From a virus, in IMG/VR virus record IMGVR_UViG_3300031857_001492, positions 1 through 22,664 of that record: DNA of 22,664 nt. One strand, 5' to 3'. The position numbers and the translations under genes are program-made. Each line of letters begins with the position of its first letter. Positions within the stretch are counted from its first letter, which is position 1. Below, piece by piece: positions 6,199 to 11,627 of this stretch. Under the pieces are notes generated by a model, which saw only the letters and a program-made list of their open reading frames with translations, was not told the DNA's origin and did not search any database.

Positions 6199-6455
6199 AC
6201 ACCACCATCTACGCCGGCCCCGCCGACGGCTGGCACCTGACCATCACCGCCCGCCCCGCCATGGGTCGCTGGGTCCTGAAATTCGCCTACAGCACCACTA
6301 CCGGGCGCAAAAAGGTGGAGCACACCACCTGGATTGACAGGATTGGGTGGGGGCTGCGCCAGTGGCAACCGCTGCCAGACAGCGAAGCCCGCGCCATCGC
6401 CGAAGCCTGGCTCAAGGCCAATCCCGTGCCGGCGCCTGGGGCGCTGAAGCCATGA
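6195..6455 (+). CDS. Hypothetical 86-residue protein
   Basis: Begins MNTTIYAGPADGWHLTITAR and ends NPVPAPGALKP. Alternating strands (WHLTITARPAMGRWVLKFAY) are followed by T-W-I-D-R-I-G-W-G-L-R-Q-W and an Ala-rich helix. No family is recognised. It overlaps both neighbours by 4 nt (ATGA at 6195 and 6452), which places it firmly in the operon between the methyltransferase and the PolX-like gene. Confidence 0.7.
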   Translation: MNTTIYAGPADGWHLTITARPAMGRWVLKFAYSTTTGRKKVEHTTWIDRIGWGLRQWQPLPDSEARAIAEAWLKANPVPAPGALKP

Positions 6456-6976
6456 GCGCCGGCCCCCGCATTTCCTTGGCCGAGGCCCTAAGCGTTGCTG
6501 CCAACGCGGTGGCCGTCCTGGGTCCTCACTGCCAGAAGATTGACATTGCCGGATCCGTCCGGCGGCAGCGCGAAACCATCGGCGACCTAGAGATTGTCTG
6601 CCTCCCGAACCGCGACCCCCTCGAAGCAACCCCGCTGTTTGCCGGCGGGTTTGCCCAGGCTGTTGAGCAGTGGCCAGGGCTCAAGGGCAACCCCGAGGGC
6701 AGGTACACCCAGCGGCGGCTCCGGTGGGGTTTGAAACTGGATCTGTTCATGCCCCACCCGGACGGCTACGGCCTGATCTTGGCCATCAGGACAGGCTCTG
6801 CCGACTGGTCGCACCTGCGCCTGGCAACCGCCTGGAAGCGTGCCGGCTTCCATTCTGAAGGCGGCCTGCTGCGCCGCAAGGACGGGTCAGTTGTCCCCTG
6901 CCGCACCGAGCGGGAGCTGTTCGACGTGATCGGGCTGGCGTGGGTTGAACCGCAGGACCGGGAGGTTCGGCCATGA
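6452..6976 (+). CDS. PolX-like nucleotidyltransferase (DNA polymerase beta superfamily)
   Basis: This 174-residue protein carries the core motifs of family X polymerases and related nucleotidyltransferases. G34-S35-V-R-R with D45-L-E47 in IAGSVRRQRETIGDLEIV gives two metal-binding acids. K-L-D97-L-F supplies the third. I-R-T-G-S (112-116) followed by H-L-R-L-A matches the T-G-S and L-R positions. The end, L-F-D-V-I-G-L-A-W-V-E-P-Q-D-R-E, matches the PolX palm terminus. It lacks the 8-kDa N-terminal and PHP domains of bacterial PolX, so it is a minimal version. It probably adds nucleotides to DNA in repair or recombination, but the substrate is unknown. It overlaps both neighbours by 4 nt. Confidence 0.8.
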   Translation: MSAGPRISLAEALSVAANAVAVLGPHCQKIDIAGSVRRQRETIGDLEIVCLPNRDPLEATPLFAGGFAQAVEQWPGLKGNPEGRYTQRRLRWGLKLDLFMPHPDGYGLILAIRTGSADWSHLRLATAWKRAGFHSEGGLLRRKDGSVVPCRTERELFDVIGLAWVEPQDREVRP

Positions 6977-7326
6977 CCACCCTTCACTCCCTACTCAACC
7001 CCGGCTACGAGCCCGGCGACGGGACCATGGACGGCGCCCAACTGGTTGACGGGCAATGGTGGCATCCGCTCTTCGGCTGCGATTCGATGCAGTACGTGGC
7101 GGATAACGCCCGCCAGTCCCCGGCCCCACAAGTTGCCATCCCCGCTGAGCAATGGACCGACATTGACGGCCCGGTGCTGTGGTGGATGCTCCCGATCAAC
7201 GAAGGCCAGGTCCCGCACCTTGGCCATTTGCCGCCGTCTTGGCGAGCATCGCAACGCTTTGTCTTCACCCGGCTGCCACCCGCCCCGGTGGCGTCAACCT
7301 GCACACCTGAGAGCGAGGCCCCATGA
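6973..7326 (+). CDS. Hypothetical 117-residue protein
   Basis: Begins MTTLHSLLNPGYEPGDGTMD and ends ASTCTPESEAP. The segment Q-W-T-D-I-D-G-P-V-L-W-W-M-L-P-I-N-E-G and the later F-T-R-L-P-P resemble a recurring small phage protein type, but I cannot name a family with certainty. It overlaps the PolX-like gene and the following mini-gene by 4 nt each, and third positions are GC-rich. Confidence 0.65.
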   Translation: MTTLHSLLNPGYEPGDGTMDGAQLVDGQWWHPLFGCDSMQYVADNARQSPAPQVAIPAEQWTDIDGPVLWWMLPINEGQVPHLGHLPPSWRASQRFVFTRLPPAPVASTCTPESEAP

Positions 7327-7394
7327 CACCATCCGAAGCAGCCCAGCAAATCCTGCAACACGCCAATGCCGCCGGCCTTTCCCCAAAGGATTAG
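7323..7394 (+). CDS. Mini-gene or amber-truncated remnant upstream of the lectin-fold gene
   Basis: ATG at 7323 (ATGA overlap) encodes 23 residues, MTPSEAAQQILQHANAAGLS..., ending at TAG 7392-7394. The same frame stays open after the TAG (AEKFNKFNPKQSTTP) and runs directly into the ATG of the formylglycine-enzyme-fold gene at 7440. The protein-like sequence on both sides suggests either a once longer small gene broken by an amber codon or a lost N-terminal extension of the next gene. It is also possible that only the short peptide is made. Confidence 0.4.
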   Translation: MTPSEAAQQILQHANAAGLSPKD

Positions 7395-7439
7395 GCCGAG
7401 AAGTTTAACAAATTCAACCCCAAGCAATCAACAACACCC

Positions 7440-8486
7440 ATGACATTTGATCCTGACAGCGTTACGCCATCACCTGACTTTGTTGACTACATTGCAAACA
7501 CGCACCGCGATGCGTTGCGGTTTGCAACGTTCTGGGCGCGATGGGGCGCCACCGAGGCCACCAAGGTTTTGCAGCCCCCTGCCAACACATGCCTGTTGCG
7601 CCAGGAAGGCGGTCCGCTGCGGCTGAAGATCTACCAGCAGGCGCTGGGCCAGGAGGTGGCCATCAACCTGGTGCCAATTCCTGCCGGCAGCTTTTTGATG
7701 GGCTCTCTTGAGGACGAGTCAGAGCGCTTCGACAATGAAGGTCCCCAGCACGATGTGACGCTGGGCGCCTTCTGGATGGCCCAAACGCCGATCACTCAGG
7801 CCCAGTGGCGGACGGTGGCGGGTTGGCCAAGGGTGGAGCGCGACCTAGAACCTGATCCCTCCAGGTTCAAGGGCGACCAGCGACCGGTAGAGCGGGTGAA
7901 CTGGCACGACGCGCAGGAGTTCTGCCAGCGCCTGAGCCAGCGCACGGGCCAGCGCTACGGGCTGCCGAGCGAAGCCCAGTGGGAATACGCCTGTCGGGCT
8001 GGCACTACCACACCGTTTCACTTTGGAGCCACGCTGACGCCGGGTCAGGCGTGTTTCAACAATGCGCAGGGGCCCGTCGATGTGGCCAGCTTTCCCGCCA
8101 ATGCCTGGGGCCTGCATGACATGCACGGCAATGTCTGGGAGTGGTGCCAAGACCAGTGGCACGGTTCTTACGAAGGGGCGCCAACGGATGGCAGCGCCTG
8201 GGAGGACAACAGCCTGGGGGAGTCCCAAGGCTGCTGCGCGGCGGGTCGTGGGGCAGCTACCCCGGGGACTGCCGCTCGGCCTACCGCTACGACAACCCCC
8301 CGGACTCCCGCTTCTTCATCTTCGGTTTCCGCGTCTGTTGCCTTTGATGATGTCCCAAGGCTGCTGCGCGGCGGGTCGTGGTACAACAGCCCCAGGTACT
8401 GCCGCTCGGCCTTCCGCGACATCAGCCTCCCGGGCAACCGCAACAACAACTTCGGTTTCCGCGTCTGTTGCCTCCCCCAGGACTAA
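7440..8486 (+). CDS. Formylglycine-generating-enzyme/C-type-lectin-fold protein, likely hypervariable retroelement target
   Basis: This 348-residue protein has the FGE-sulfatase (SUMF1-like) fold. Visible are V-P-I-P-A-G-S-F-L-M-G-S (78-89), E-G-P-Q-H-D-V-T-L (100-108), Q-T-P-I-T-Q-A-Q-W (115-123), R-P-V-E-R-V-N-W-H-D-A (148-158), L-P-S-E-A-Q-W-E-Y-A-C-R-A-G (175-188), H-G-N-V-W-E-W-C (229-236), then L-L-R-G-G-S-W and F-G-F-R-V-C-C-L at the end. Such folds are standard receptors for diversity-generating retroelements. The 3' end holds two copies of a variable-region-like segment 130 bp apart. Copy 1 is read out of frame (about residues 261-301, low-complexity Ala/Thr/Pro/Ser) and copy 2 is in frame. 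It probably binds ligands or cell surfaces rather than sulfatases. The start follows CAACAACACCC. Confidence 0.85.
   Translation: MTFDPDSVTPSPDFVDYIANTHRDALRFATFWARWGATEATKVLQPPANTCLLRQEGGPLRLKIYQQALGQEVAINLVPIPAGSFLMGSLEDESERFDNEGPQHDVTLGAFWMAQTPITQAQWRTVAGWPRVERDLEPDPSRFKGDQRPVERVNWHDAQEFCQRLSQRTGQRYGLPSEAQWEYACRAGTTTPFHFGATLTPGQACFNNAQGPVDVASFPANAWGLHDMHGNVWEWCQDQWHGSYEGAPTDGSAWEDNSLGESQGCCAAGRGAATPGTAARPTATTTPRTPASSSSVSASVAFDDVPRLLRGGSWYNSPRYCRSAFRDISLPGNRNNNFGFRVCCLPQD
8222..8343 (+). repeat. Variable-region-like segment, copy 1
   Basis: This 122-bp unit has a constant left end (30 bp, 8222-8251), a 69-bp variable core (8252-8320) and a constant right end (23 bp, 8321-8343). In the frame matching copy 2 it encodes R-L-L-R-G-G-S-W-G-S-Y-P-G-D-C-R-S-A-Y, ends F-G-F-R-V-C-C-L, and meets TGA immediately at 8345-8347. 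The long gene enters it in a different frame, after a run of five G at about 8216-8220. Comparison with copy 2 shows all differences at first or second codon positions. Confidence 0.8.
8352..8473 (+). repeat. Variable-region-like segment, copy 2
   Basis: Exactly 130 bp downstream of copy 1, with identical 30-bp and 23-bp ends. The core (8382-8450) differs from copy 1 at 21 of 69 positions, none of them a third codon position. At 17 of the 21, one copy has A. Copy 2 keeps several AAC codons (for example N-R-N-N-N before F-G-F-R-V). It is in frame with the long gene and forms its C-terminus, followed by P-Q-D and TAA. Confidence 0.8.
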
Positions 8487-8559
8487 TTCTTTACCCTTTT
8501 ATTCTTTAATTCTTTGCCCTTGGATTATGACCACCCCCAAGCCCGCCGCCATCTGAACC

Positions 8560-8955
8560 ATGAGCCAATCAATTCCGCCTTATATCGCCATCACCTATCA
8601 GCCCAAAGTCACTCCTCTGGCTGGGTCCGCTCCGGCGCCTGACCAATTTCCTGACACCACGAAAATGGTCTCCCTCTCCAGCCGCATCGCCCTGGCGGTG
8701 TGCCCTCGACGCCGGGCCGGGGCCCAGGCTTGCCCCGCCCCGTGCGATGACTGCCGCGCCGTTGCTGCTGCTGCTGCCCACGAGATCGCCGACTATTTCA
8801 GCGAGCGGTACGGGGGCGCCAGCACCACTGCAGACACCCTTTACGCGGTCGGGTGCCACCACCATGCACCCCAGGTGGAAGGGCTGGCGCTCAGCCCCAA
8901 TCAGCGGGCCATGGCCCTGGCCGTTGGGCGTGAGGTGCGGAGGCCCAATGTCTGA
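8560..8955 (+). CDS. Hypothetical protein with Cys/His-containing centre
   Basis: A 131-residue protein starting MSQSIPPYIAITYQPKVTP. The centre has C-P-A-P-C-D-D-C-R-A and later V-G-C-H-H-H-A, which could bind metal. Between them lies an Ala-rich helix (AVAAAAAHEIADYFSERYGG). An internal ATG (M36, MVSLSSRIALAVC) is an alternative start. The C-terminus R-E-V-R-R-P-N-V lies in a 20-bp repeat that recurs after the HNH gene. Without that insertion the stop would overlap directly with the gene at 9351. No family is recognised. Confidence 0.65.
   Translation: MSQSIPPYIAITYQPKVTPLAGSAPAPDQFPDTTKMVSLSSRIALAVCPRRRAGAQACPAPCDDCRAVAAAAAHEIADYFSERYGGASTTADTLYAVGCHHHAPQVEGLALSPNQRAMALAVGREVRRPNV
8936..8955 (+). 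repeat. Left direct repeat flanking the HNH cassette
   Basis: TGCGGAGGCCCAATGTCTGA matches 9339-9358 at 18 of 20 positions. It contains a GGAGG ribosome-binding sequence, the ATG of the HNH gene and the TGA of the upstream gene. Confidence 0.75.
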
Positions 8956-9358
8956 GTTAAAACCAAACGATTTAAAACCCGTGGCCAAGTTAACTAAAGC
9001 GGAAATTCGTCTTATAGTATTTTGCAAATACAATGGCAAGTGTGCTTATTGTGGAATCGATCTGGCATGGCCCTGGGATATCGACCACATTACGCCAAAA
9101 GTATTTGGAGGCACTAACGATTTAGAAAACTTAAACCCAAGCTGTAAACAATGCAATAATTACAAATGCCATACCGACCTAGAAGGTTACAGAAAACAAC
9201 TTCATAAAATGCTAAATGAGAAACTTGACTACTTGTTTAGAAGTAAAACGAAAATGCAAGTTGCGATAAATATGGGCTCAATTAAGCACACAGTATGGGA
9301 TGGGGTATTTTATTTTGAACGCTTAGGCTCTGGTGATCTGCGGAGGCCCCATGCCTGA
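8948..9358 (+). CDS. HNH homing-type endonuclease
   Basis: This 136-residue protein has a zinc-bound HNH domain: C32-x2-C35 (K-C-A-Y-C-G), the D-I-D46-H47 catalytic pair followed by I-T-P-K, N61, and the second zinc pair C66-x2-C69. HNH enzymes nick or cut DNA; free-standing versions in phages often act as homing endonucleases. The gene is strikingly AT-rich against GC-rich neighbours, and its flanks are near-identical 20-bp repeats that each contain a coupled stop/start. This marks it as a recent insertion. The start is ATG 8948, preceded by GGAGG, one of few good Shine-Dalgarno sequences here. The C-terminus R-R-P-H-A mirrors the end R-R-P-N-V of the upstream gene. Confidence 0.9.
   Translation: MSELKPNDLKPVAKLTKAEIRLIVFCKYNGKCAYCGIDLAWPWDIDHITPKVFGGTNDLENLNPSCKQCNNYKCHTDLEGYRKQLHKMLNEKLDYLFRSKTKMQVAINMGSIKHTVWDGVFYFERLGSGDLRRPHA
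9339..9358 (+). repeat. Right direct repeat flanking the HNH cassette
   Basis: TGCGGAGGCCCCATGCCTGA matches 8936-8955 at 18 of 20 positions. It supplies the last codons and stop of the HNH gene plus the ribosome-binding sequence and ATG of the next gene. Confidence 0.75.
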
Positions 9359-9731
9359 CCCCGTGAGTAACGATGAGCTGGACTGGCTGATCTGGCGCCA
9401 TCTGCGCGACCATGACGGGCATCCAACTAACAGCGCCGTTCTGATGGCCGCCGCTGGAGGTAACTGGCGCCGCATTGATTCCAGGATCCAGGCCATGCGC
9501 AAGGCTGGACGGCTAAAGTTTTGGCACTTGAGGCCGCGCCCCGCCCACGTCCGTGCCCACGGCTGGGAAGTGCTCGGCTGCCCCGGTGCCGGCGTTCAGG
9601 AAGACGGGCAGTTTGATTGGGCCTATGGCTGCTCAGACTGCACCCGCCGCACTAGGCCTGACCCTGCTGATGGGGTGGTTGAGCCGCCGCCGATTGTTGC
9701 TTTTGAATGTGAATTGAGGATTGAGCCATGA
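9351..9731 (+). CDS. Hypothetical protein, possible winged-helix
   Basis: A 126-residue protein. The N-terminal part (DELDWLIWRHLRDHDGHPTN, then GNWRRIDSRIQAMRKAGRLK) looks like a small helix-turn-helix or winged-helix fold. The later part contains G-C-S-D-C-T-R-R and ends VAFECELRIEP. The start is ATG 9351, inside the right HNH-flanking repeat and preceded by GGAGG. It overlaps the HNH stop by 8 nt, and the next gene begins in an ATGA overlap at 9728. A regulatory or structural role cannot be decided. Confidence 0.65.
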   Translation: MPDPVSNDELDWLIWRHLRDHDGHPTNSAVLMAAAGGNWRRIDSRIQAMRKAGRLKFWHLRPRPAHVRAHGWEVLGCPGAGVQEDGQFDWAYGCSDCTRRTRPDPADGVVEPPPIVAFECELRIEP

Positions 9732-9994
9732 GCGCACCACCGCCCGCCGACCGCTTCCGCCTTGGCGATGTTTGGCGATCACCGCGCCTGAAGGATTGGC
9801 AGGTTGACAAGATCGTCCCGGTAGAGAGCGCCACTGCAGGTCTTGCCAGGTTGCGCAGTGTGGCCAATCCCAAGCGGACTCAATGGCGCGGTGTGTTTGA
9901 CACTGGGCGGGACATGACGACCGCCTGGTTGCGTGTCAGCCCGCCCGACGCGGAAAGACCTCAACCGGCTGCGCCCAAGGGAAACCTCCCCTAG
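9728..9994 (+). CDS. Hypothetical small phage protein
   Basis: This 88-residue protein begins MSAPPPADRFRLGDVWRSPR. The F-R-L-G-D-V-W-R-S-P-R motif recurs in small phage proteins of unknown function, from memory. The middle, L-A-R-L-R-S-V...T-Q-W-R-G-V-F-D, looks like a small beta domain. It ends with TAG, which shows that TAG serves as a normal stop in this genome. It overlaps the previous gene by 4 nt. Confidence 0.65.
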   Translation: MSAPPPADRFRLGDVWRSPRLKDWQVDKIVPVESATAGLARLRSVANPKRTQWRGVFDTGRDMTTAWLRVSPPDAERPQPAAPKGNLP

Positions 9995-10007
9995 CACCGC
10001 ATAACAC

Positions 10008-10280
10008 ATGGCCATCACCTACCGGGGCGAAAGTTTCGACGGCTACAACAAGCCCAAGCGCACCCCCAGCCACTCCGCCAAGTCTCACGCCGTCCTAGCC
10101 AAGGAGGGCGGTCAGGTCCGCCTGATCCGTTTTGGGCAGCAGGGAGTGACCGGAGCCGGAAAGGATCCCAAGAGCCCTGCGCAGAAAGCACGCCGCGCCA
10201 GCTTCAAGGCTCGCCACGCGGAGAACATCGCCAAGGGCAAAATGAGCCCCGCTTACTGGGCCGACAAGGTGAAATGGTGA
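10008..10280 (+). CDS. Conserved basic phage protein (DUF6321-like)
   Basis: A 90-residue, very basic protein. K-P-K-R-T-P-S-H-S-A-K-S-H-A-V-L-A-K-E-G, then L-I-R-F-G-Q-Q-G-V-T-G-A-G, and an end FKARHAENIAKGKMSPAYWA followed by D-K-V-K-W. From memory this closely matches a short protein widespread in cyanophages and other phages; the family number is uncertain. Its role is unknown; the charge suggests nucleic-acid or virion association. The last codons overlap the next gene (AAATGGTGA at 10272-10280). Confidence 0.8.
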   Translation: MAITYRGESFDGYNKPKRTPSHSAKSHAVLAKEGGQVRLIRFGQQGVTGAGKDPKSPAQKARRASFKARHAENIAKGKMSPAYWADKVKW

Positions 10281-10465
10281 CCCCCAAAACCCCCGGCTGG
10301 GGCCTCCGCATCCTCAACGTGCGCAACACCACCGGCGTCCCCGAGGCGTTGATCCTGCCCCCGGATCACGAAGCACCGTTCTGGACGGACCTCCGCCAGA
10401 TCGCGCAGCACCGCGCCCGCGCCATCTACGAACCCATCACCCCCACCACCCACACCACCAAATGA
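10274..10465 (+). CDS. Hypothetical 63-residue protein
   Basis: Begins MVTPKTPGWGLRILNVRNTT and ends in a Thr/His-rich tail. No family is recognised. ATG 10274 overlaps the previous stop by 7 nt; GTG 10277 is an alternative with a 4-nt overlap. The stop overlaps the dCTP deaminase ATG by 4 nt, which suggests coupled translation. Confidence 0.6.
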   Translation: MVTPKTPGWGLRILNVRNTTGVPEALILPPDHEAPFWTDLRQIAQHRARAIYEPITPTTHTTK

Positions 10466-11106
10466 CCGCCACACCCACGCAATGGTCACTACTAGCCAGT
10501 TCCATCCCCGATTGGCGCATCCGCCAGCTCGCCGCTGAGGGCATGATCAGCCCGTTTGAGCCGGGGAAGATCCGGGAGGTGGAGGCTGATAACAGCCATG
10601 GCGAGATTCAATACGCCCCAGTCATCAGTTACGGCACCAGCTCCTACGGCTATGACCTTCGCTTAGCCTCGCACGACTTCCGCATCTTTCAGCACGTCCC
10701 TGGCTTGATCGTGGACCCCAAGCGGTTTGATGATCGCTGCCTGGTCCCGGCTGAGCTGCATAAAGATCCGCTGGACGACTCCACCTTCTTCATCCTCCCG
10801 GCACACACCTACGCCCTAGGGGTGGTGATCGAACGACTAAAGCTCCCCGCCAACGTCACCGCGCAATTCATCGGCAAGAGCACCTACGCCCGTTGTGGGG
10901 TGATCGTCAACCTGACCCCAGGCGAGGCCGGATGGGAGGGATACCTGACCCTGGAGATGAGCAACAGCAGCGGGGCGGACTGCCGCATCTATGCCAAAGA
11001 GGGCATCTGTCAGGCGCTGTTCTACGAAGGGGTGCCCTGTGACGCCCCCTACGGTGATGGCAAATACCAGGCGCAGCCTGCCGGGGTGACGCTGGCGAAG
11101 GCTTGA
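10462..11106 (+). CDS. dcd: dCTP deaminase
   Basis: This 214-residue enzyme converts dCTP to dUTP and ammonia, feeding dTTP synthesis (some relatives also hydrolyse dUTP to dUMP). Family signatures are clear: Y-G-T-S-S-Y-G-Y-D-L-R, the nucleotide-binding G-K-S-T-Y-A-R-C-G (138-146), V-N-L-T-P-G-E-A-G-W-E-G, and L-T-L-E165-M-S-N, where E165 corresponds to the catalytic Glu of the E. coli enzyme. The length is typical for the family (E. coli Dcd has 193 residues). In phages it supplies thymidine precursors during replication. It closes an operon and is followed by a promoter region at about 11140. Confidence 0.95.
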   Translation: MTATPTQWSLLASSIPDWRIRQLAAEGMISPFEPGKIREVEADNSHGEIQYAPVISYGTSSYGYDLRLASHDFRIFQHVPGLIVDPKRFDDRCLVPAELHKDPLDDSTFFILPAHTYALGVVIERLKLPANVTAQFIGKSTYARCGVIVNLTPGEAGWEGYLTLEMSNSSGADCRIYAKEGICQALFYEGVPCDAPYGDGKYQAQPAGVTLAKA

Positions 11107-11142
11107 TCTGCTTGCTGGCCTTCCAAAACGGCGGTAATGGCT

Positions 11143-11182
11143 TATGATATAAGGGCCGGGGCTTATTTTATCGGGCCCGATA
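11143..11182 (+). promoter_or_regulatory. Promoter with adjacent perfect palindrome
   Basis: The stretch after dcd (11107-11247) holds AATGGCT followed by TATGAT (11143-11148) as -10. Near the expected RNA 5' end, the perfect 14-bp palindrome TATCGGGCCCGATA (11169-11182) is flanked by CTTA and TAAG arms. It can be a repressor site on DNA or a stem-loop in RNA. The later leader ends CCACCACTACAACCT before GTG 11248, in the style of the other leaders. Confidence 0.55.
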
Positions 11183-11247
11183 GGTAAGAGGCAGGCGGGG
11201 TTGACCCGGCTTGTCCCCCCGGCTCCCATTCGCCACCACTACAACCT

Positions 11248-11352
11248 GTGTCAGCCGGCAGTCGCCCATCTAAGCTCACTACCGAACTGGTGAAGAAAGC
11301 CAAGCTGGAAGCGGGGCATGGTGAGATGCCTGCTGTCGAGGGGGAAGCATGA
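11248..11352 (+). CDS. Putative 34-residue basic peptide gene
   Basis: GTG 11248 opens a 34-codon frame, MSAGSRPSKLTTELVKKAKL..., ending in TGA that overlaps the next ATG (ATGA, 11349-11352). The coupled overlap, the CCACCACTACAACC leader and the promoter upstream all favour translation. The P-S-K-L-T-x-E-L start recalls the beginning of phage helix-turn-helix or small terminase proteins, but the rest is missing. It could also be a leader peptide. Confidence 0.45.
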   Translation: MSAGSRPSKLTTELVKKAKLEAGHGEMPAVEGEA

Positions 11353-11627
11353 CCGACCTGGTGCGCAGCGTCCTATCTCGCCGCCGGCTGGTGCCTTCTG
11401 AAACCCTGCTGGATTGCCTGGAGCTGGCCGACTGGTTGGGGCCACGCATCCGCGCAGGGTTGACGCCGTACCTCACCATGGCCGAGCTACAGGCCCGTTG
11501 GGATTGCCCGCAGTTCGTCGCCAGCAAGCGCATGGCGGACCTACACGGTGCCCAGTTGATTGACGCCAGCTTCTACCCAGGGGAGAGCGCCTACTGGGCG
11601 GTCAAGCGTGTAGGGTCGGTGGTGTGA
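11349..11627 (+). CDS. Hypothetical protein, possible winged-helix
   Basis: A 92-residue protein beginning MTDLVRSVLSRRRLVPSETL. The second half, Y-L-T-M-A-E-L-Q-A-R-W-D-C-P-Q-F-V-A-S-K-R-M-A-D-L, then L-I-D-A-S and Y-W-A-V-K-R-V-G, fits a helix-turn-helix followed by a wing. A DNA-binding role is plausible but no family is recognised. It overlaps the upstream peptide by 4 nt and the downstream GTG by 4 nt. Confidence 0.65.
   Translation: MTDLVRSVLSRRRLVPSETLLDCLELADWLGPRIRAGLTPYLTMAELQARWDCPQFVASKRMADLHGAQLIDASFYPGESAYWAVKRVGSVV

Noticed and set aside
7392-7394. Genome-wide amber recoding
   Set aside because: TAG ends other well-supported frames here, such as those stopping at 9994 and 16765, so TAG works as a normal stop.
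8527-8556. Nine-codon frame ATG 8527 to TGA 8556 as a leader peptide
   Set aside because: It is very short, with no ribosome-binding sequence and no coupled overlap with the next gene at 8560.
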